64,000 nt of DNA, taken from Nocardioidaceae bacterium. Its GTDB lineage: Bacteria > Actinomycetota > Actinomycetes > Propionibacteriales > Nocardioidaceae. Location of the stretch: positions 1-64,000 of the forward strand of contig JAURVT010000035.1 in NCBI GenBank assembly GCA_030655315.1, in the 5' to 3' direction. A program made the translations under genes and the position numbers. Below the pieces are notes generated by a model. It did no database searches, was not told where the DNA came from, and was given only the letters and a program-made list of their open reading frames with translations. Shown here one piece after another: positions 1-10,362 of this stretch (within the stretch, counting starts at the first letter, position 1; the number at the start of each line of letters is the position of its first letter).

Positions 1-786
1 CACGCGGACGCACCAGGCGCCGGCCCCGGCGGCCAGCGCGCTGACCGCGGCGGTGGCGGCCTCGCGGCGCTCGACGGGGGCCGGCTCGCCGTCGTCGCCG
101 GCGAGCAGCTGGCCGAGGAAGCGCTTGCGGCTCGCCGCGACCAGGACCGGGAGCCCGAGGACGCCGACCTCGTCCAGGCGCGAGAGCACCGTCCAGTTGT
201 GCTCGGCGGTCTTGGAGAAGCCGAGGCCGGGGTCGACGACGAGCCGGTGCAGGGGCACGCCGGCCGCGTCGGCCGCGGCCACCTGCTGCCGCAGCTCGTC
301 GACCACCTCGCGCACGACGTCACCGTAGACCGCGTGCTGCTGCATCGTGGCCGAGTGCTGGCGCCAGTGCATGAGCACGAAGGGGACGCCGGCGTCGGCG
401 GCCACCGCCAGCATCCGGTCGTCGGCGCGTCCGCCGGAGACGTCGTTGACGAGCACGGCACCGGCCTCGACGGACTGCTCGGCCACCCGGGCGCGCATGG
501 TGTCGACCGAGACGCGCACGCCCTCGGTGGCGAGCTCGCGGACCACCGGGACCACGCGCCGCAGCTCCTCGTCCTCGTCGACGCGCAGCGCGCCGGGACG
601 GGTCGACTCCCCGCCGACGTCGACGAGGTCGGCGCCCTGCCCGGCGAGCTCGCGGCCGTGGGCGACGGCGGCGTCGCGGTCGAACCAGAGCCCGCCGTCG
701 GAGAAGGAGTCGGGGGTGACGTTGACGACGCCCATGACGAGCGGCCGACCCGGGTCCGGGAGACCCGGGAGGGTGACCGGCTCCAC
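1..786 (-). CDS. folP: dihydropteroate synthase (3' end cut by window)
   Basis: Condenses 6-hydroxymethyl-dihydropterin pyrophosphate with p-aminobenzoate to dihydropteroate in cytosolic folate synthesis. The visible 262 residues carry the family start block VNVTPDSFSDGG, then GESTRPGA, a SVDT strand, LVNDVSGG, LVVDPGLGFSK and the ASRKRFLG loop, all in the expected order. Only about the last 20 residues of a usual ~280-residue enzyme lie beyond position 1. I chose the GTG at 786, one base after the folE stop. A later ATG at LVMGVVN would remove the leading strand. It is the last visible gene of an ftsH-folE-folP run, so it is probably co-transcribed with folE. Confidence 0.95.
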   Translation of the reverse strand, partial: MEPVTLPGLPDPGRPLVMGVVNVTPDSFSDGGLWFDRDAAVAHGRELAGQGADLVDVGGESTRPGALRVDEDEELRRVVPVVRELATEGVRVSVDTMRARVAEQSVEAGAVLVNDVSGGRADDRMLAVAADAGVPFVLMHWRQHSATMQQHAVYGDVVREVVDELRQQVAAADAAGVPLHRLVVDPGLGFSKTAEHNWTVLSRLDEVGVLGLPVLVAASRKRFLGQLLAGDDGEPAPVERREAATAAVSALAAGAGAWCVRV

Positions 787-787
787 G

Positions 788-1393
788 TCAGCGGCCCTTG
801 ATGAGGCCCATGGCCTCGGCGCGCGTGGCGGGGTCGCGCAGCTGGCCGCGGACGGCGCTCGTGATGGTGCGGGCACCGGACTTCTTGACGCCGCGCATGG
901 CCATGCAGAGGTGCTCGGCCTCGACGACGACGATCGCGCCCTGCGGCCGCAGGTACTCCTCGAGGGCGTCGACGATCTGGGTGGTGAGCCGCTCCTGCAC
1001 CTGTGGGCGGCGCGCGTAGACCTCGACGAGCCGGGCGAGCTTGGACAGCCCGACGACCTTGCCGTCGCGGGCCGGGATGTAGCCCACGTGCGCGACGCCG
1101 GTGAAGGGCACCAGGTGGTGCTCGCAGATCGACCACAGCTCGATGTCGCGCAGGAGCACCAGCTCGTCGTGGTCGACGTCGAAGCGCTTCTCCAGCACTT
1201 GGGCGGGGTCCTGGCGCAGGCCGCTCAGCATCTCGGCGTACGCGCGGGCCACCCGCGCGGGCGTCTCGCGCAGGCCGTCGCGGTCGGGGTCCTCCCCCAC
1301 CGCGATCAGCAGCTCGCGGACGGCCGCGGCGGCGCGTCCGAGGTCGACCTCGGGGACGTCGCCCGTGGCGGCGGCGTCCCGCTCGGCCGTCAT
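788..1393 (-). CDS. folE: GTP cyclohydrolase I
   Basis: Converts GTP to 7,8-dihydroneopterin triphosphate, the entry step of folate synthesis, as a cytosolic decamer. The 201-residue protein has the signature segment [20 protein letters not shown], with the zinc-binding Cys and His residues, and the C-terminal block [20 protein letters not shown], both diagnostic of FolE type IA. I chose the ATG at 1393, one base past the ftsH stop (TGA-C-ATG), rather than an in-frame upstream start inside ftsH. It overlaps neither neighbour but is almost touching both, so ftsH, folE and folP look like one operon. Length is normal for the family. Confidence 0.97.
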   Translation of the reverse strand: MTAERDAAATGDVPEVDLGRAAAAVRELLIAVGEDPDRDGLRETPARVARAYAEMLSGLRQDPAQVLEKRFDVDHDELVLLRDIELWSICEHHLVPFTGVAHVGYIPARDGKVVGLSKLARLVEVYARRPQVQERLTTQIVDALEEYLRPQGAIVVVEAEHLCMAMRGVKKSGARTITSAVRGQLRDPATRAEAMGLIKGR

Positions 1394-1394
1394 G

Positions 1395-3422
<2,028 letters not shown>

Positions 3423-3604
3423 AGTGGGGGGCTGCGCCCCGCTCCTCGGAGGATAGGTGGGTGACTCCCGAACGGTACACGGGGCGGGGGCGACCGACCC
3501 GTCCGGTCACGCCGGTCGCACGGTCGGGCACCTGCGCCCACAGCACGTCAACGAGCGGGCCCGCGACGGTGTTCCGCTCCGCGTCCGCCCTCGGCGAACG
3601 GGGG
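3423..3604. other. hpt-ftsH intergenic region
   Basis: No supported gene lies here. Next to the ftsH start, the ftsH strand contains GAGGAG, then a GGGGC-GCA-GCCCC hairpin (about 3427-3439) and then the start codon. The rest is GC-rich sequence with no clear promoter. Confidence 0.5.
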
Positions 3605-4162
3605 CTAGGAGTAGACGTGGGGGGCGAGGGTGCCGATGCAGCGCAGGTTGCGGTACTTCTCGTCGAAGTCGAGGCCGTAGCCGACGACGAAGGCGTTGGG
3701 GATGTCGAATCCGACGTACTTGACGTCGACCTTCATCTGCTGGGCGTCGGGCTTGCGGAGCAGGGTGGCGATCTCGACCGACGCGGGGCCGCGCGAGCGC
3801 AGGTTCGACACGAGCCACGACAGCGTCAGGCCGGTGTCGATGATGTCCTCGACGATCAGGACGTGACGGCCGGAGATGTCGGCGTCGAGGTCCTTGAGGA
3901 TGCGGACGACGCCGGACGAGGTGGTGCCCGAGCCGTAGGACGACACCGCCATCCAGTCCATCTCGACGTGGCGGTCGAAGGCGCGGGCGAGGTCGGCCAT
4001 CACCATCACGGCACCCTTGAGCACGCCGACGAGCAGCACCTCCTGCCCCTCGTAGTCCGCCTCGATGGTGCGGGCGATCTCGGTGAGACGGTCGCGGATC
4101 TGCTCCTCGGTGATGAGCAGTCCGTCGGGGTCGAGGTCGGCGTCCACGCGCGTCTGGTCCAC
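3605..4162 (-). CDS. hpt: hypoxanthine phosphoribosyltransferase
   Basis: Salvages hypoxanthine (and usually guanine) to the nucleotide using PRPP. The 185-residue protein has the purine-PRTase PRPP-binding signature [14 protein letters not shown] at about 101-114, the flexible-loop region SSYGSGT (74-80) and the family C-terminal [16 protein letters not shown]. The GTG at 4162 is the only start that keeps the full N-terminal helix. No clear Shine-Dalgarno precedes it. It sits between tilS and ftsH, a conserved actinobacterial neighbourhood, but is separated from tilS by a strong hairpin (4214-4257), so it probably has its own promoter. Confidence 0.96.
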   Translation of the reverse strand: MDQTRVDADLDPDGLLITEEQIRDRLTEIARTIEADYEGQEVLLVGVLKGAVMVMADLARAFDRHVEMDWMAVSSYGSGTTSSGVVRILKDLDADISGRHVLIVEDIIDTGLTLSWLVSNLRSRGPASVEIATLLRKPDAQQMKVDVKYVGFDIPNAFVVGYGLDFDEKYRNLRCIGTLAPHVYS

Positions 4163-4213
4163 GGGTGAAGCGTCGCACAGCCCCGCACCCCCTCCACCGC
4201 CGGTTCTGCCGAG

Positions 4214-4257
4214 CTGTCGGTGCGTGGTGACGTCCCGGCATCACCACGCACCGACAG
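4214..4257. terminator. long perfect hairpin downstream of tilS (element A)
   Basis: Two 17-base arms, CTGTCGGTGCGTGGTGA and its exact complement, flank a 10-base loop. There is no T-tract, which is usual for terminator-like hairpins in high-GC actinobacteria. It lies just past the tilS stop and before hpt. A near-identical copy with the loop inverted is found at 22606-22649. Confidence 0.6.
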
Positions 4258-4266
4258 GTCCGCGGG

Positions 4267-5244
4267 TCAGGGGCGGGCGAGGAGCAGACGGCCGTCGACG
4301 CGGGACGCGCGGAGGCCGCCGGGGAGGTCGAGGGGGCCCTGGCCGTGCCAGTCGGTGAGCAGGGCCTCGACGGCGGAGACGTGGCCGGCGGTGAGGTCCG
4401 TGGCCGGGCTGCCCGCCGCGAGGGCGGCCCGGCGGACGACGCGGGAGCGCAGCGCCGGCGGCAGGGACCCGAGCACCTCGGCGTCGAGCTCGCCGGTGTG
4501 GTCGAGGCAGCGCGCGTGCGACTCCTCGGCGAGGCGGTCGAGCAGGTCGGCGTCGTCGCGCAGGAGCGACGCCGTGCGCGCGAGGGCCGCGCCGACACCG
4601 GGGCCGAGCGCGTCCTCCAGCGCCGGCAGCGCCTCGTGGCGCACGCGCACGCGGGCGTAGGACGGGTCGTCGTTGTGGGGGTCGTCCCACCACGGCAGGC
4701 CGTGCGCGGCGCACACCTGCTCGGTCTGCACCCGCGTGAGCGACAGGAGGGGCCGGCGCCACAGCCCGTCGACGGGCGCCATGCCGGCGAGCGAGCGCGC
4801 GCCGGACCCGCGGGCGAGCCCGAGCAGGACGGTCTCGGCCTGGTCGTCGCGGGTGTGGGCGAGCAGCACCGCCGCGGCGTCCTCGCGGACGGCGGCACGG
4901 CGCAGCGCGTCGTACCGGGCCCGTCGTGCGGACGCCTCGGGGCCACCGCGGCCGGCCACGCGGACGCGGGCGACGTCGACCGGGTCGAGCCCGACGTCGT
5001 GGGCCCGCCGGGCCGCGAGCTCGGCGACCTCGGCCGACCCGTCCTGCAGGGCGTGGTCGACGACGAGGCCGTGCGCCCGCAGGCCGAGGCGCGGCGCCAC
5101 GAACCCGGTGGCCGCGGCGAGCGCCAGCGAGTCGGCCCCGCCCGAGACCGCGACGAGCACGCGCGCGCCGCGCGGGAGGTCGCCGATCGCCGCGCGGACG
5201 CAGGTGCGCGCCCGCGCGACCTGGGGGTCGAGGGTTCCGCCCAC
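4267..5244 (-). CDS. tilS: tRNA(Ile)-lysidine synthase
   Basis: Modifies the wobble cytidine of tRNA-Ile(CAU) to lysidine with ATP and lysine, allowing AUA decoding. The 325 residues open with the PP-loop SGGADSLAL (34-42), followed by the N-type ATPase features VVDHALQ, a LLAHTRDDQAETVLLGL helix and PLLSLTR, matching TilS rather than TtcA. The C-terminal part is short, as in actinobacterial forms. The start is GTG at 5244, four bases after the stop of the upstream DUF2342 gene. Upstream of hpt and ftsH, this is the normal position for the gene. Confidence 0.95.
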   Translation of the reverse strand: MGGTLDPQVARARTCVRAAIGDLPRGARVLVAVSGGADSLALAAATGFVAPRLGLRAHGLVVDHALQDGSAEVAELAARRAHDVGLDPVDVARVRVAGRGGPEASARRARYDALRRAAVREDAAAVLLAHTRDDQAETVLLGLARGSGARSLAGMAPVDGLWRRPLLSLTRVQTEQVCAAHGLPWWDDPHNDDPSYARVRVRHEALPALEDALGPGVGAALARTASLLRDDADLLDRLAEESHARCLDHTGELDAEVLGSLPPALRSRVVRRAALAAGSPATDLTAGHVSAVEALLTDWHGQGPLDLPGGLRASRVDGRLLLARP

Positions 5245-5248
5245 GGGC

Positions 5249-6310
5249 TCAGCCGTGGACGCGCGCGACCCAGAGCGCGGGGTCGAGGATCTCGTCGGCC
5301 GAGGGCAGGCGGTCGGGCGACTCCCACACCACGTTGAAGCCCTCGTGCCCGACGTCGCGCGTGACGGCGCGGACGAACGCGGCGCCGTCGCGGTACTGAC
5401 GCATCTTCGCGTCCATCCCGAGCAGCCGGCGCAGCACCGAGTCCAGGCCGCGGCTGCTGTCGCGTCGCTGCTCGAAGCGGCGGCGGATCGTGCGGACGGA
5501 CGGGACGACGTCGGGGCCGACCTCGTCCATGATCACGTCGGCATGGCCCTCGAGGAGGCTCATCACGCCGGTCATCGCCTCGACCGCGGCCTTCTGCGCG
5601 GGGTTCTGCAGGACGTCCATGATCGAGGCGCCCTCCTCGCCGCGCAGCACCCGCCCGAGCTCGGTGACGCCGTCGCCCAGCAGGCGTCCGACGTTGCCGG
5701 GGTCGACGTCGGTCGCGCCGACGAACCCCCCGACGAGCGAGCGCAGGTGGTCGCGCAGCCAGGGCACCGCGGTGAACTGGACGCGGTGGGTCTCCTCGTG
5801 GAGGCAGACCCAGAGCCGGAAGTCGTGGGGGTCGACGCCCATCGCGCGCTCGACGGCGACGATGTTGGGCGCGACGAGCAGCATCCGTCCGGTGGAGCCC
5901 TCGGGTCCGTCCCAGAACGGGTCGAACTGGCCGAGGATCTTGCCCGACATGAACGCGAGCAGCGCGCCCAGCTCGGCGCCGGAGACCTTGGACCCGACGG
6001 CGCGCGCGACCGCGCCCGACGGACGCTGCTCGGCGATCTTGTCGACGAGCGGCTCGAGCACCGTGGCGAACCCCTCGACCGACGAGGTCACCCAGCCACG
6101 GCGGTCGACGACGAGGACGGGGGCGGTCGACGAGCGCGCGTGCAGGCCGGTGTGGTCGCGCACGGGCTGCTCGGAGCGGGCGGCCCCCTCGCGGAGCTCG
6201 GCCACCACCTCGGCGGCCTCGGCGGCGCTCACCTCCGGCCCCGGACGCACCAGACGACGGGCCGTGGACGCGGCCAGGCCCCAGTCGATCATCGCCGCGT
6301 CGTCGCTCAT
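5249..6310 (-). CDS. zinc-dependent metalloprotease-like protein, DUF2342 family
   Basis: A 353-residue protein of the actinobacterial DUF2342 family, sometimes annotated as an F420-associated hydrolase, whose physiological substrate is not known to me. It contains a clear HEETH zinc motif at 171-175 (HExxH) within an HRVQF context, and a downstream helix with EGHADVIMDE that supplies a further conserved Glu/His block. It has no signal peptide or membrane segment, so it is predicted to be cytosolic. The ATG at 6310 has a TACGCT hexamer 6 nt upstream on its strand, a leaderless-promoter arrangement. It is followed after 4 bp by tilS and preceded by dacB, a common actinobacterial order. Confidence 0.88.
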   Translation of the reverse strand: MSDDAAMIDWGLAASTARRLVRPGPEVSAAEAAEVVAELREGAARSEQPVRDHTGLHARSSTAPVLVVDRRGWVTSSVEGFATVLEPLVDKIAEQRPSGAVARAVGSKVSGAELGALLAFMSGKILGQFDPFWDGPEGSTGRMLLVAPNIVAVERAMGVDPHDFRLWVCLHEETHRVQFTAVPWLRDHLRSLVGGFVGATDVDPGNVGRLLGDGVTELGRVLRGEEGASIMDVLQNPAQKAAVEAMTGVMSLLEGHADVIMDEVGPDVVPSVRTIRRRFEQRRDSSRGLDSVLRRLLGMDAKMRQYRDGAAFVRAVTRDVGHEGFNVVWESPDRLPSADEILDPALWVARVHG

Positions 6311-6336
6311 CCCCCGAGCGTACGGCGCAGGGGCGC

Positions 6337-7896
6337 TCAGCCCGCCGAGCAGGCGCAGGCGGCGAGCGCGGCGGCCACGCGGTCGAGCTGCGCGCGGGCG
6401 TCGAGGGTGAGCGGCACCGGGACACGGTCGGCGAGACCGACGAAGGCGAACGGCGTGCCGGACGCATCCACGCCGACGCCGGCGAGCGCGTGCACGCCCG
6501 TCAGCGTGCCGGTCTTGGCGCGCACGACGCCGAGGCCCGCATCGGTGCCCGACGACGTGAAGCGCCCGCCCAGGCTGCCGTTGAACCCCGCGACCGGGAG
6601 GCCCGCGACGATGCCGCGCAAGGCCTCGAGGTCGGGGTCCTCGGTGGCGGCGGGCGCGGCCGAGGCGAGTCCGAGGAGCGTCAGCATCGAGGTCGCGGTG
6701 ACGCGGTTGTCGCGCGAGAGACCGCTGCCGTCGACGACGGTGTTGCCGTCCCACGGCACGCCGAGCCCGGTCAGCACCTGCTCGACGGCCGCGGCGCCGC
6801 CGTCGAACGACGCCGGCTGCCCCTCGGCCACCGCCACCTGGCGCAGCAGCACCTCGGCGGCCTCGTTGTCGCTGGACTCCAGGGTGTGCTGGACGATCTG
6901 GTCGACCGTGGGGCTCTCGACCCGGGCCAGCTCGGTGGCCCCCGCCGGCGCCGCCTGGCGCGCGGGCTCGTCGGTCACCGTGATGCCCTGCTGGCCGAGC
7001 AGCCGGACGAAGGCGCGGGTCGCGTCCAGCGCGGGCTCGCGCGAGCGGACCCCGTCGTCGCCGAGCAGGCCCTCGTCGGTCCACAGCGCCGAGACGGTGG
7101 TGGCGAGGTCGCCGGCGACGTACTGCGGCTCCCACCGCGGGCTGTCGCCCGGGCCCGTGAACAGCGAGTCGTCGAAGGCGACCGTCGCCTGGGTGACGCC
7201 CTGGTCGCGCAGGCCCGCGGCGGTGCGGCGCGCGAGGTCGCGCAGGGTCGCCCGGGCGACGGGGTAGGCGGCGTCGTCGCCGGTCTGCGGTCGGGTGAGG
7301 AGCAGGGGGTCGCCGCCGCCGACCAGCACGAGACGTGCGGGGGTGACGGGGGCCGGCGCCGCGTCCGGCGTCGCCCCCGTGGCGGGCGACGTCGGGGCCG
7401 CGGACGGTGCGGCGACCTGGCGGACCGTGGTCGCGAACCGCGTCTGCGGGCCGACCGACGCGAGCGCCGCGGCGCTCGTGAGCAGCTTCAGCGTGGACGC
7501 CGGCACCAGCGACGGACCACCCTCGGCGTAGGCGTACACGTCCTGCTCCGACGACAGGTCGCGGACCGCGACGCCCACGTGCGGCCCGAGCGACTCCGCG
7601 TCGAGGAGCCCCGCCACGGCGCCCTCGACCTTCGCCGGGTCGAGCGCCGGGCCCTGCGCGGGCTCCAGGACGGTGCCCGCGGCGCGAGACGCGGGGAGGT
7701 CGAGCGAGCTCGGCGCCGCGACGTCGGTCGGCGCGCAGGTGCCGCCCTCGCAGAGGAACCGGTCGAGCGCCCCCGCGTACCAGGCGCCGACGCCACCGGC
7801 CCCCACCAGGAGCACCGCCACCAGCAGCCACACCACCACCCGTCCGCCGTCACCCCGGTCACCGGGGAGAACCCTCGTTGGCCGGGCACGTCGCAT
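6337..7896 (-). CDS. dacB: D-alanyl-D-alanine carboxypeptidase/endopeptidase (PBP4 type)
   Basis: Peptidoglycan DD-peptidase of the S13 family acting outside the membrane. The 519-residue protein has a basic N-terminus and one membrane anchor at about 20-42. The penicillin-binding motifs are SxxK at Ser134-Lys137 (STLK), SxN at 342-344 (SDN) and KTG at 461-463. The long region between the first two motifs is the extra domain typical of PBP4/DacB rather than of DacA. I chose ATG 7896 because upstream in-frame codons run into the ppa promoter. A TAGTCT hexamer 7 nt upstream suggests a leaderless transcript. It is divergent from ppa. Confidence 0.93.
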   Translation of the reverse strand: MRRARPTRVLPGDRGDGGRVVVWLLVAVLLVGAGGVGAWYAGALDRFLCEGGTCAPTDVAAPSSLDLPASRAAGTVLEPAQGPALDPAKVEGAVAGLLDAESLGPHVGVAVRDLSSEQDVYAYAEGGPSLVPASTLKLLTSAAALASVGPQTRFATTVRQVAAPSAAPTSPATGATPDAAPAPVTPARLVLVGGGDPLLLTRPQTGDDAAYPVARATLRDLARRTAAGLRDQGVTQATVAFDDSLFTGPGDSPRWEPQYVAGDLATTVSALWTDEGLLGDDGVRSREPALDATRAFVRLLGQQGITVTDEPARQAAPAGATELARVESPTVDQIVQHTLESSDNEAAEVLLRQVAVAEGQPASFDGGAAAVEQVLTGLGVPWDGNTVVDGSGLSRDNRVTATSMLTLLGLASAAPAATEDPDLEALRGIVAGLPVAGFNGSLGGRFTSSGTDAGLGVVRAKTGTLTGVHALAGVGVDASGTPFAFVGLADRVPVPLTLDARAQLDRVAAALAACACSAG

Positions 7897-7942
7897 GTGG
7901 GGGAGACTACCGACACGAGCTCGCCTGCAAGACGGAGGAACA

Positions 7943-8434
7943 GTGCACTTCGACGTGACCGTGGAGATCCCGAAGGGGAACCGCAACAAGTACGAGGTCG
8001 ACCACAGCAACCACCGCATCCGTCTGGACCGGACGCTGTTCACCGCGACCCAGTACCCCGCGGACTACGGGTTCATCGACGACAGCCTCGGCCTCGACGA
8101 GGACCCGCTCGACGCGCTCGTCCTGCTCCCCGAGCCCACCTTCCCCGGCTGCCTGATCACCTGCCGCGCCATCGGCATGTTCCGCATGACCGACGAGGCC
8201 GGCGGCGACGACAAGGTCCTCTGCGTCCCCGCCACGGACCCGCGCCAGGAGCACCTCCAGGACATCCGCCACGTCCCCGAGTTCGACCGCCTCGAGATCG
8301 AGCACTTCTTCCAGGTCTACAAGGACCTCGAGCCCGGCAAGTCCGTCGAGGGCGCCGCCTGGGTCGGACGCAAGGAGGCCGAGGCCGAGATCATCGCGTC
8401 CTACGCCCGTTTCAAGGACAACGGCGGTTACTGA
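7943..8434 (+). CDS. ppa: inorganic pyrophosphatase
   Basis: Soluble family I pyrophosphatase that hydrolyses PPi and so pulls biosynthetic reactions forward. The 163-residue protein has [10 protein letters not shown], the YPADYGF block and the metal-binding motif DEDPLD (52-57). Its length is normal for bacterial hexameric enzymes. The GTG start at 7943 has a good ribosome-binding site, GGAGGA at 7934-7939. It is divergent from dacB and convergent with the NlpC/P60 gene, with a 22-bp tandem repeat in between. Confidence 0.97.
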   Translation: MHFDVTVEIPKGNRNKYEVDHSNHRIRLDRTLFTATQYPADYGFIDDSLGLDEDPLDALVLLPEPTFPGCLITCRAIGMFRMTDEAGGDDKVLCVPATDPRQEHLQDIRHVPEFDRLEIEHFFQVYKDLEPGKSVEGAAWVGRKEAEAEIIASYARFKDNGGY

Positions 8435-8554
8435 GGCCTCCGCATCCGATCTGGGTGCGTTCTCGTCGCATCGGCGAACGAAACCAGTTCGCCTTCGCTC
8501 CTCCGCCTGCCCAGATCGGCGCGTAGACCCCAGTACTGGTCGCTGATGCTTCGC
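8435..8554. other. ppa downstream spacer
   Basis: About 120 bp between the ppa stop and the tandem repeat. I see no gene and no strong hairpin. The sequence around 8445-8525 is less GC-rich than its surroundings. Confidence 0.4.
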
Positions 8555-8730
8555 GATCCGTCGCTCCCACCCCACCGATCCGTCGCTCCGCCCCCCGCGA
8601 TCCGGCGGTTCTGCTGGTGCGGTCCGGCGGTTCTGCTGGTGTGGTCCGGCGGTTCTGCAGGTGTGGTCCGGCGGTTCTGCAGGTGCCATCCGGCGGTTCT
8701 GCAGGTGCCATCCTGCGGTTGCGCTGGTGG
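8555..8730. repeat. 22-bp tandem repeat, eight units
   Basis: Eight consecutive 22-bp units begin at 8555, 8577, 8599, 8621, 8643, 8665, 8687 and 8709. The first two share GATCCGTCGCTCC. The next five share TCCGGCGGTTCTG followed by C(A/T)GGTG, and the last is a diverged copy (TCCTGCGGTTGCGCTGGTG). There are no spacers. The array abuts the stop codon of the NlpC/P60 gene (8733) and lies between convergent genes. Two further units of the first type occur at 44802-44845. Confidence 0.9.
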
Positions 8731-8732
8731 GG

Positions 8733-10190
8733 TCAGGGGCGGCCGGCGAGGTCGGGGCGGGTCCACTCGTCGACGGGGACGATCCTGACGCCCTGGCCGG
8801 GGCGGGGGGCGTGGATCATCTGGCCGCCGCCGAGGTAGAGGGCGACGTGGTAGATCGAGCCGGGGCCGCCGTTGCTCCAGAAGAGCAGGTCGCCGCGGCG
8901 CACGGATCCGGTCGACACCGGGGTGGAGGCGGCGTACTGGGCGCCGGAGAAGTGCGGGATGGTGCGGCCGCCGGCCGCCCAGGCGCGCATCGTGAGGCCC
9001 GAGCAGTCCCAGGTCGACGGACCCGCGGCGCCGAAGACGTACGGCTCCCCCAGCTGGGCCTTCGCGTACGAGATCGCGGCCTCGACCCCGCCTGAGGGTG
9101 CCGGGGCCTCCGGTGCCGGGTCGGCCTTGGGCTTCCTCGGCTTCGTCGGCCTCGTCCGGGGCTTCTCGGCGGGCGCCGGCTCCGGCTCCGCGTCTGCCTC
9201 CGGCGTCGGGTCGGGGCGTGCCGACGGCGAGGGGCTGGGCTCCTGCGCCGGGCCCGACGCCGGGGCCCGGCCCGGCTGCTCCTCCGGAGCCACCGTGGCC
9301 TCGTCCGCAGGCTCCTCGGTGGGCGCGTCGGCACCGTCCTGCGTCGCCACCGCCGCCTGGGCCCGGTCGTCGGCCTCGGCCTCGCGACGGCGCGCGGCCC
9401 GCTCGAGGTCGTCCTGACGCTCGGTCGCGAGCCTCACCGAGACGCCCTGGGCGGCGGCGAGGCGGCGCACCAGGCGGGTCTTCTCGGACGCGACCTCGCC
9501 CACGGCGGCCTCGCTCGCGGCGACCGCGGCGTCGGCGGCCGCCCGGGCGTCGGCGGCCTGCGCGGTGAGCGTCCGACGGCGCGACAGGGCCGCACGGTCA
9601 CGGGCTGCGAGCACGTCCCCGACCGACCGGGCCGACTCGTACGCGTCCAGCGCGGCGGTGAGCGCGTCGTTGGTGCTGTCGTAGGCGCCCTCCTGCTCGA
9701 GCAGCTGGGCCGGCCCGTCGGCGGCGAAGACCGCACCGAGCCGGCCCATCGACGTCCCGTCCTGCACGCCCTGCACGCTGAGCCGGGCCACCGCGCGGCT
9801 CTGCGCGGCGACGGACACCTGGGCCGCGGCAGCACGCGCCGCGGTGTCGCGGGCGTCGCGACGCGCGACGGACAGCTCGTAGCGGGCGCCGTTCCAGGCC
9901 TCGCCGGCCTTGGCCGCCTCGATGCCCGCGGTCTCCAGACGCTGGTCGGCCGCGGCGAGCCGGGCCCGGATCACCCCGACCTCGGCCGCTCTGGCCGTGA
10001 CGGCGTCCTGGGCCGCGGCGACGTCGTCCGCGCTCGGCGTCCCGTCGTCGCCCCGGGCGGCGCCCGTCGAGCCGAGCGCGAGGGCCGCGCAGACCGTGAC
10101 CGCGGCGACGGCACGGGGGCGTCCACGACGTGACCAAGCTGCTCGCACGCGTCCGGCTCCTCGGTGGTCGACGTCCTGGGTCGACCGCAC
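8733..10190 (-). CDS. secreted NlpC/P60 peptidoglycan endopeptidase
   Basis: Predicted C40-family cell-wall hydrolase of 485 residues. There is an N-terminal signal/anchor near 25-46, then two long alanine-rich coiled-coil stretches (about 55-135 and 185-270), then a Pro/Glu/Lys-rich linker (about 285-365) and a C-terminal NlpC/P60 domain. The catalytic residues are visible as Cys396 in STWDCSGL, His448 in IYHVALYLG and His460 in MIHAP. The architecture resembles RipA-like hydrolases kept inactive by an N-terminal coiled coil. The start is GTG 10190; a second in-frame GTG at 10148 is also possible. It is divergent from a sugar dehydrogenase gene with a palindrome between. Confidence 0.92.
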   Translation of the reverse strand: MRSTQDVDHRGAGRVRAAWSRRGRPRAVAAVTVCAALALGSTGAARGDDGTPSADDVAAAQDAVTARAAEVGVIRARLAAADQRLETAGIEAAKAGEAWNGARYELSVARRDARDTAARAAAAQVSVAAQSRAVARLSVQGVQDGTSMGRLGAVFAADGPAQLLEQEGAYDSTNDALTAALDAYESARSVGDVLAARDRAALSRRRTLTAQAADARAAADAAVAASEAAVGEVASEKTRLVRRLAAAQGVSVRLATERQDDLERAARRREAEADDRAQAAVATQDGADAPTEEPADEATVAPEEQPGRAPASGPAQEPSPSPSARPDPTPEADAEPEPAPAEKPRTRPTKPRKPKADPAPEAPAPSGGVEAAISYAKAQLGEPYVFGAAGPSTWDCSGLTMRAWAAGGRTIPHFSGAQYAASTPVSTGSVRRGDLLFWSNGGPGSIYHVALYLGGGQMIHAPRPGQGVRIVPVDEWTRPDLAGRP

Positions 10191-10307
10191 CCGGAGGGGC
10201 CGTGGCCCCGTGAGTCACAGCAGTCGCACCGTCAACGTAGACCTCATTCGTCCCATCCGACACATCTGCAGGCGAAATTCTCGAACCCGTCGGCGTGTCG
10301 GCTTGCA

Positions 10308-10325
10308 AATGACAGGTGTGTCATT
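10308..10325. promoter_or_regulatory. palindrome in divergent promoter region (AATGACA..TGTCATT)
   Basis: Perfect 7-bp arms AATGACA and TGTCATT with a 4-bp spacer. It lies between the divergent NlpC/P60 gene (start 10190) and the sugar dehydrogenase (start 10363), 38 bp from the latter. This is the symmetry of a dimeric repressor site. No regulator gene is adjacent. Confidence 0.45.
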
Positions 10326-10362
10326 CTCTGGCGCCGGCCGGACGGATCGCGCACGATGAGGT

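Noticed and set aside
8555-8730. CRISPR array
   Set aside because: Units are contiguous with no spacers, are 22 bp and drift in sequence; no cas genes are present.
10191-10362. c-di-AMP (ydaO-type) riboswitch upstream of the NlpC/P60 gene
   Set aside because: These hydrolase genes often have one in actinobacteria, but the conserved core (for example a GGGGAACC-type segment) is not visible in the leader.
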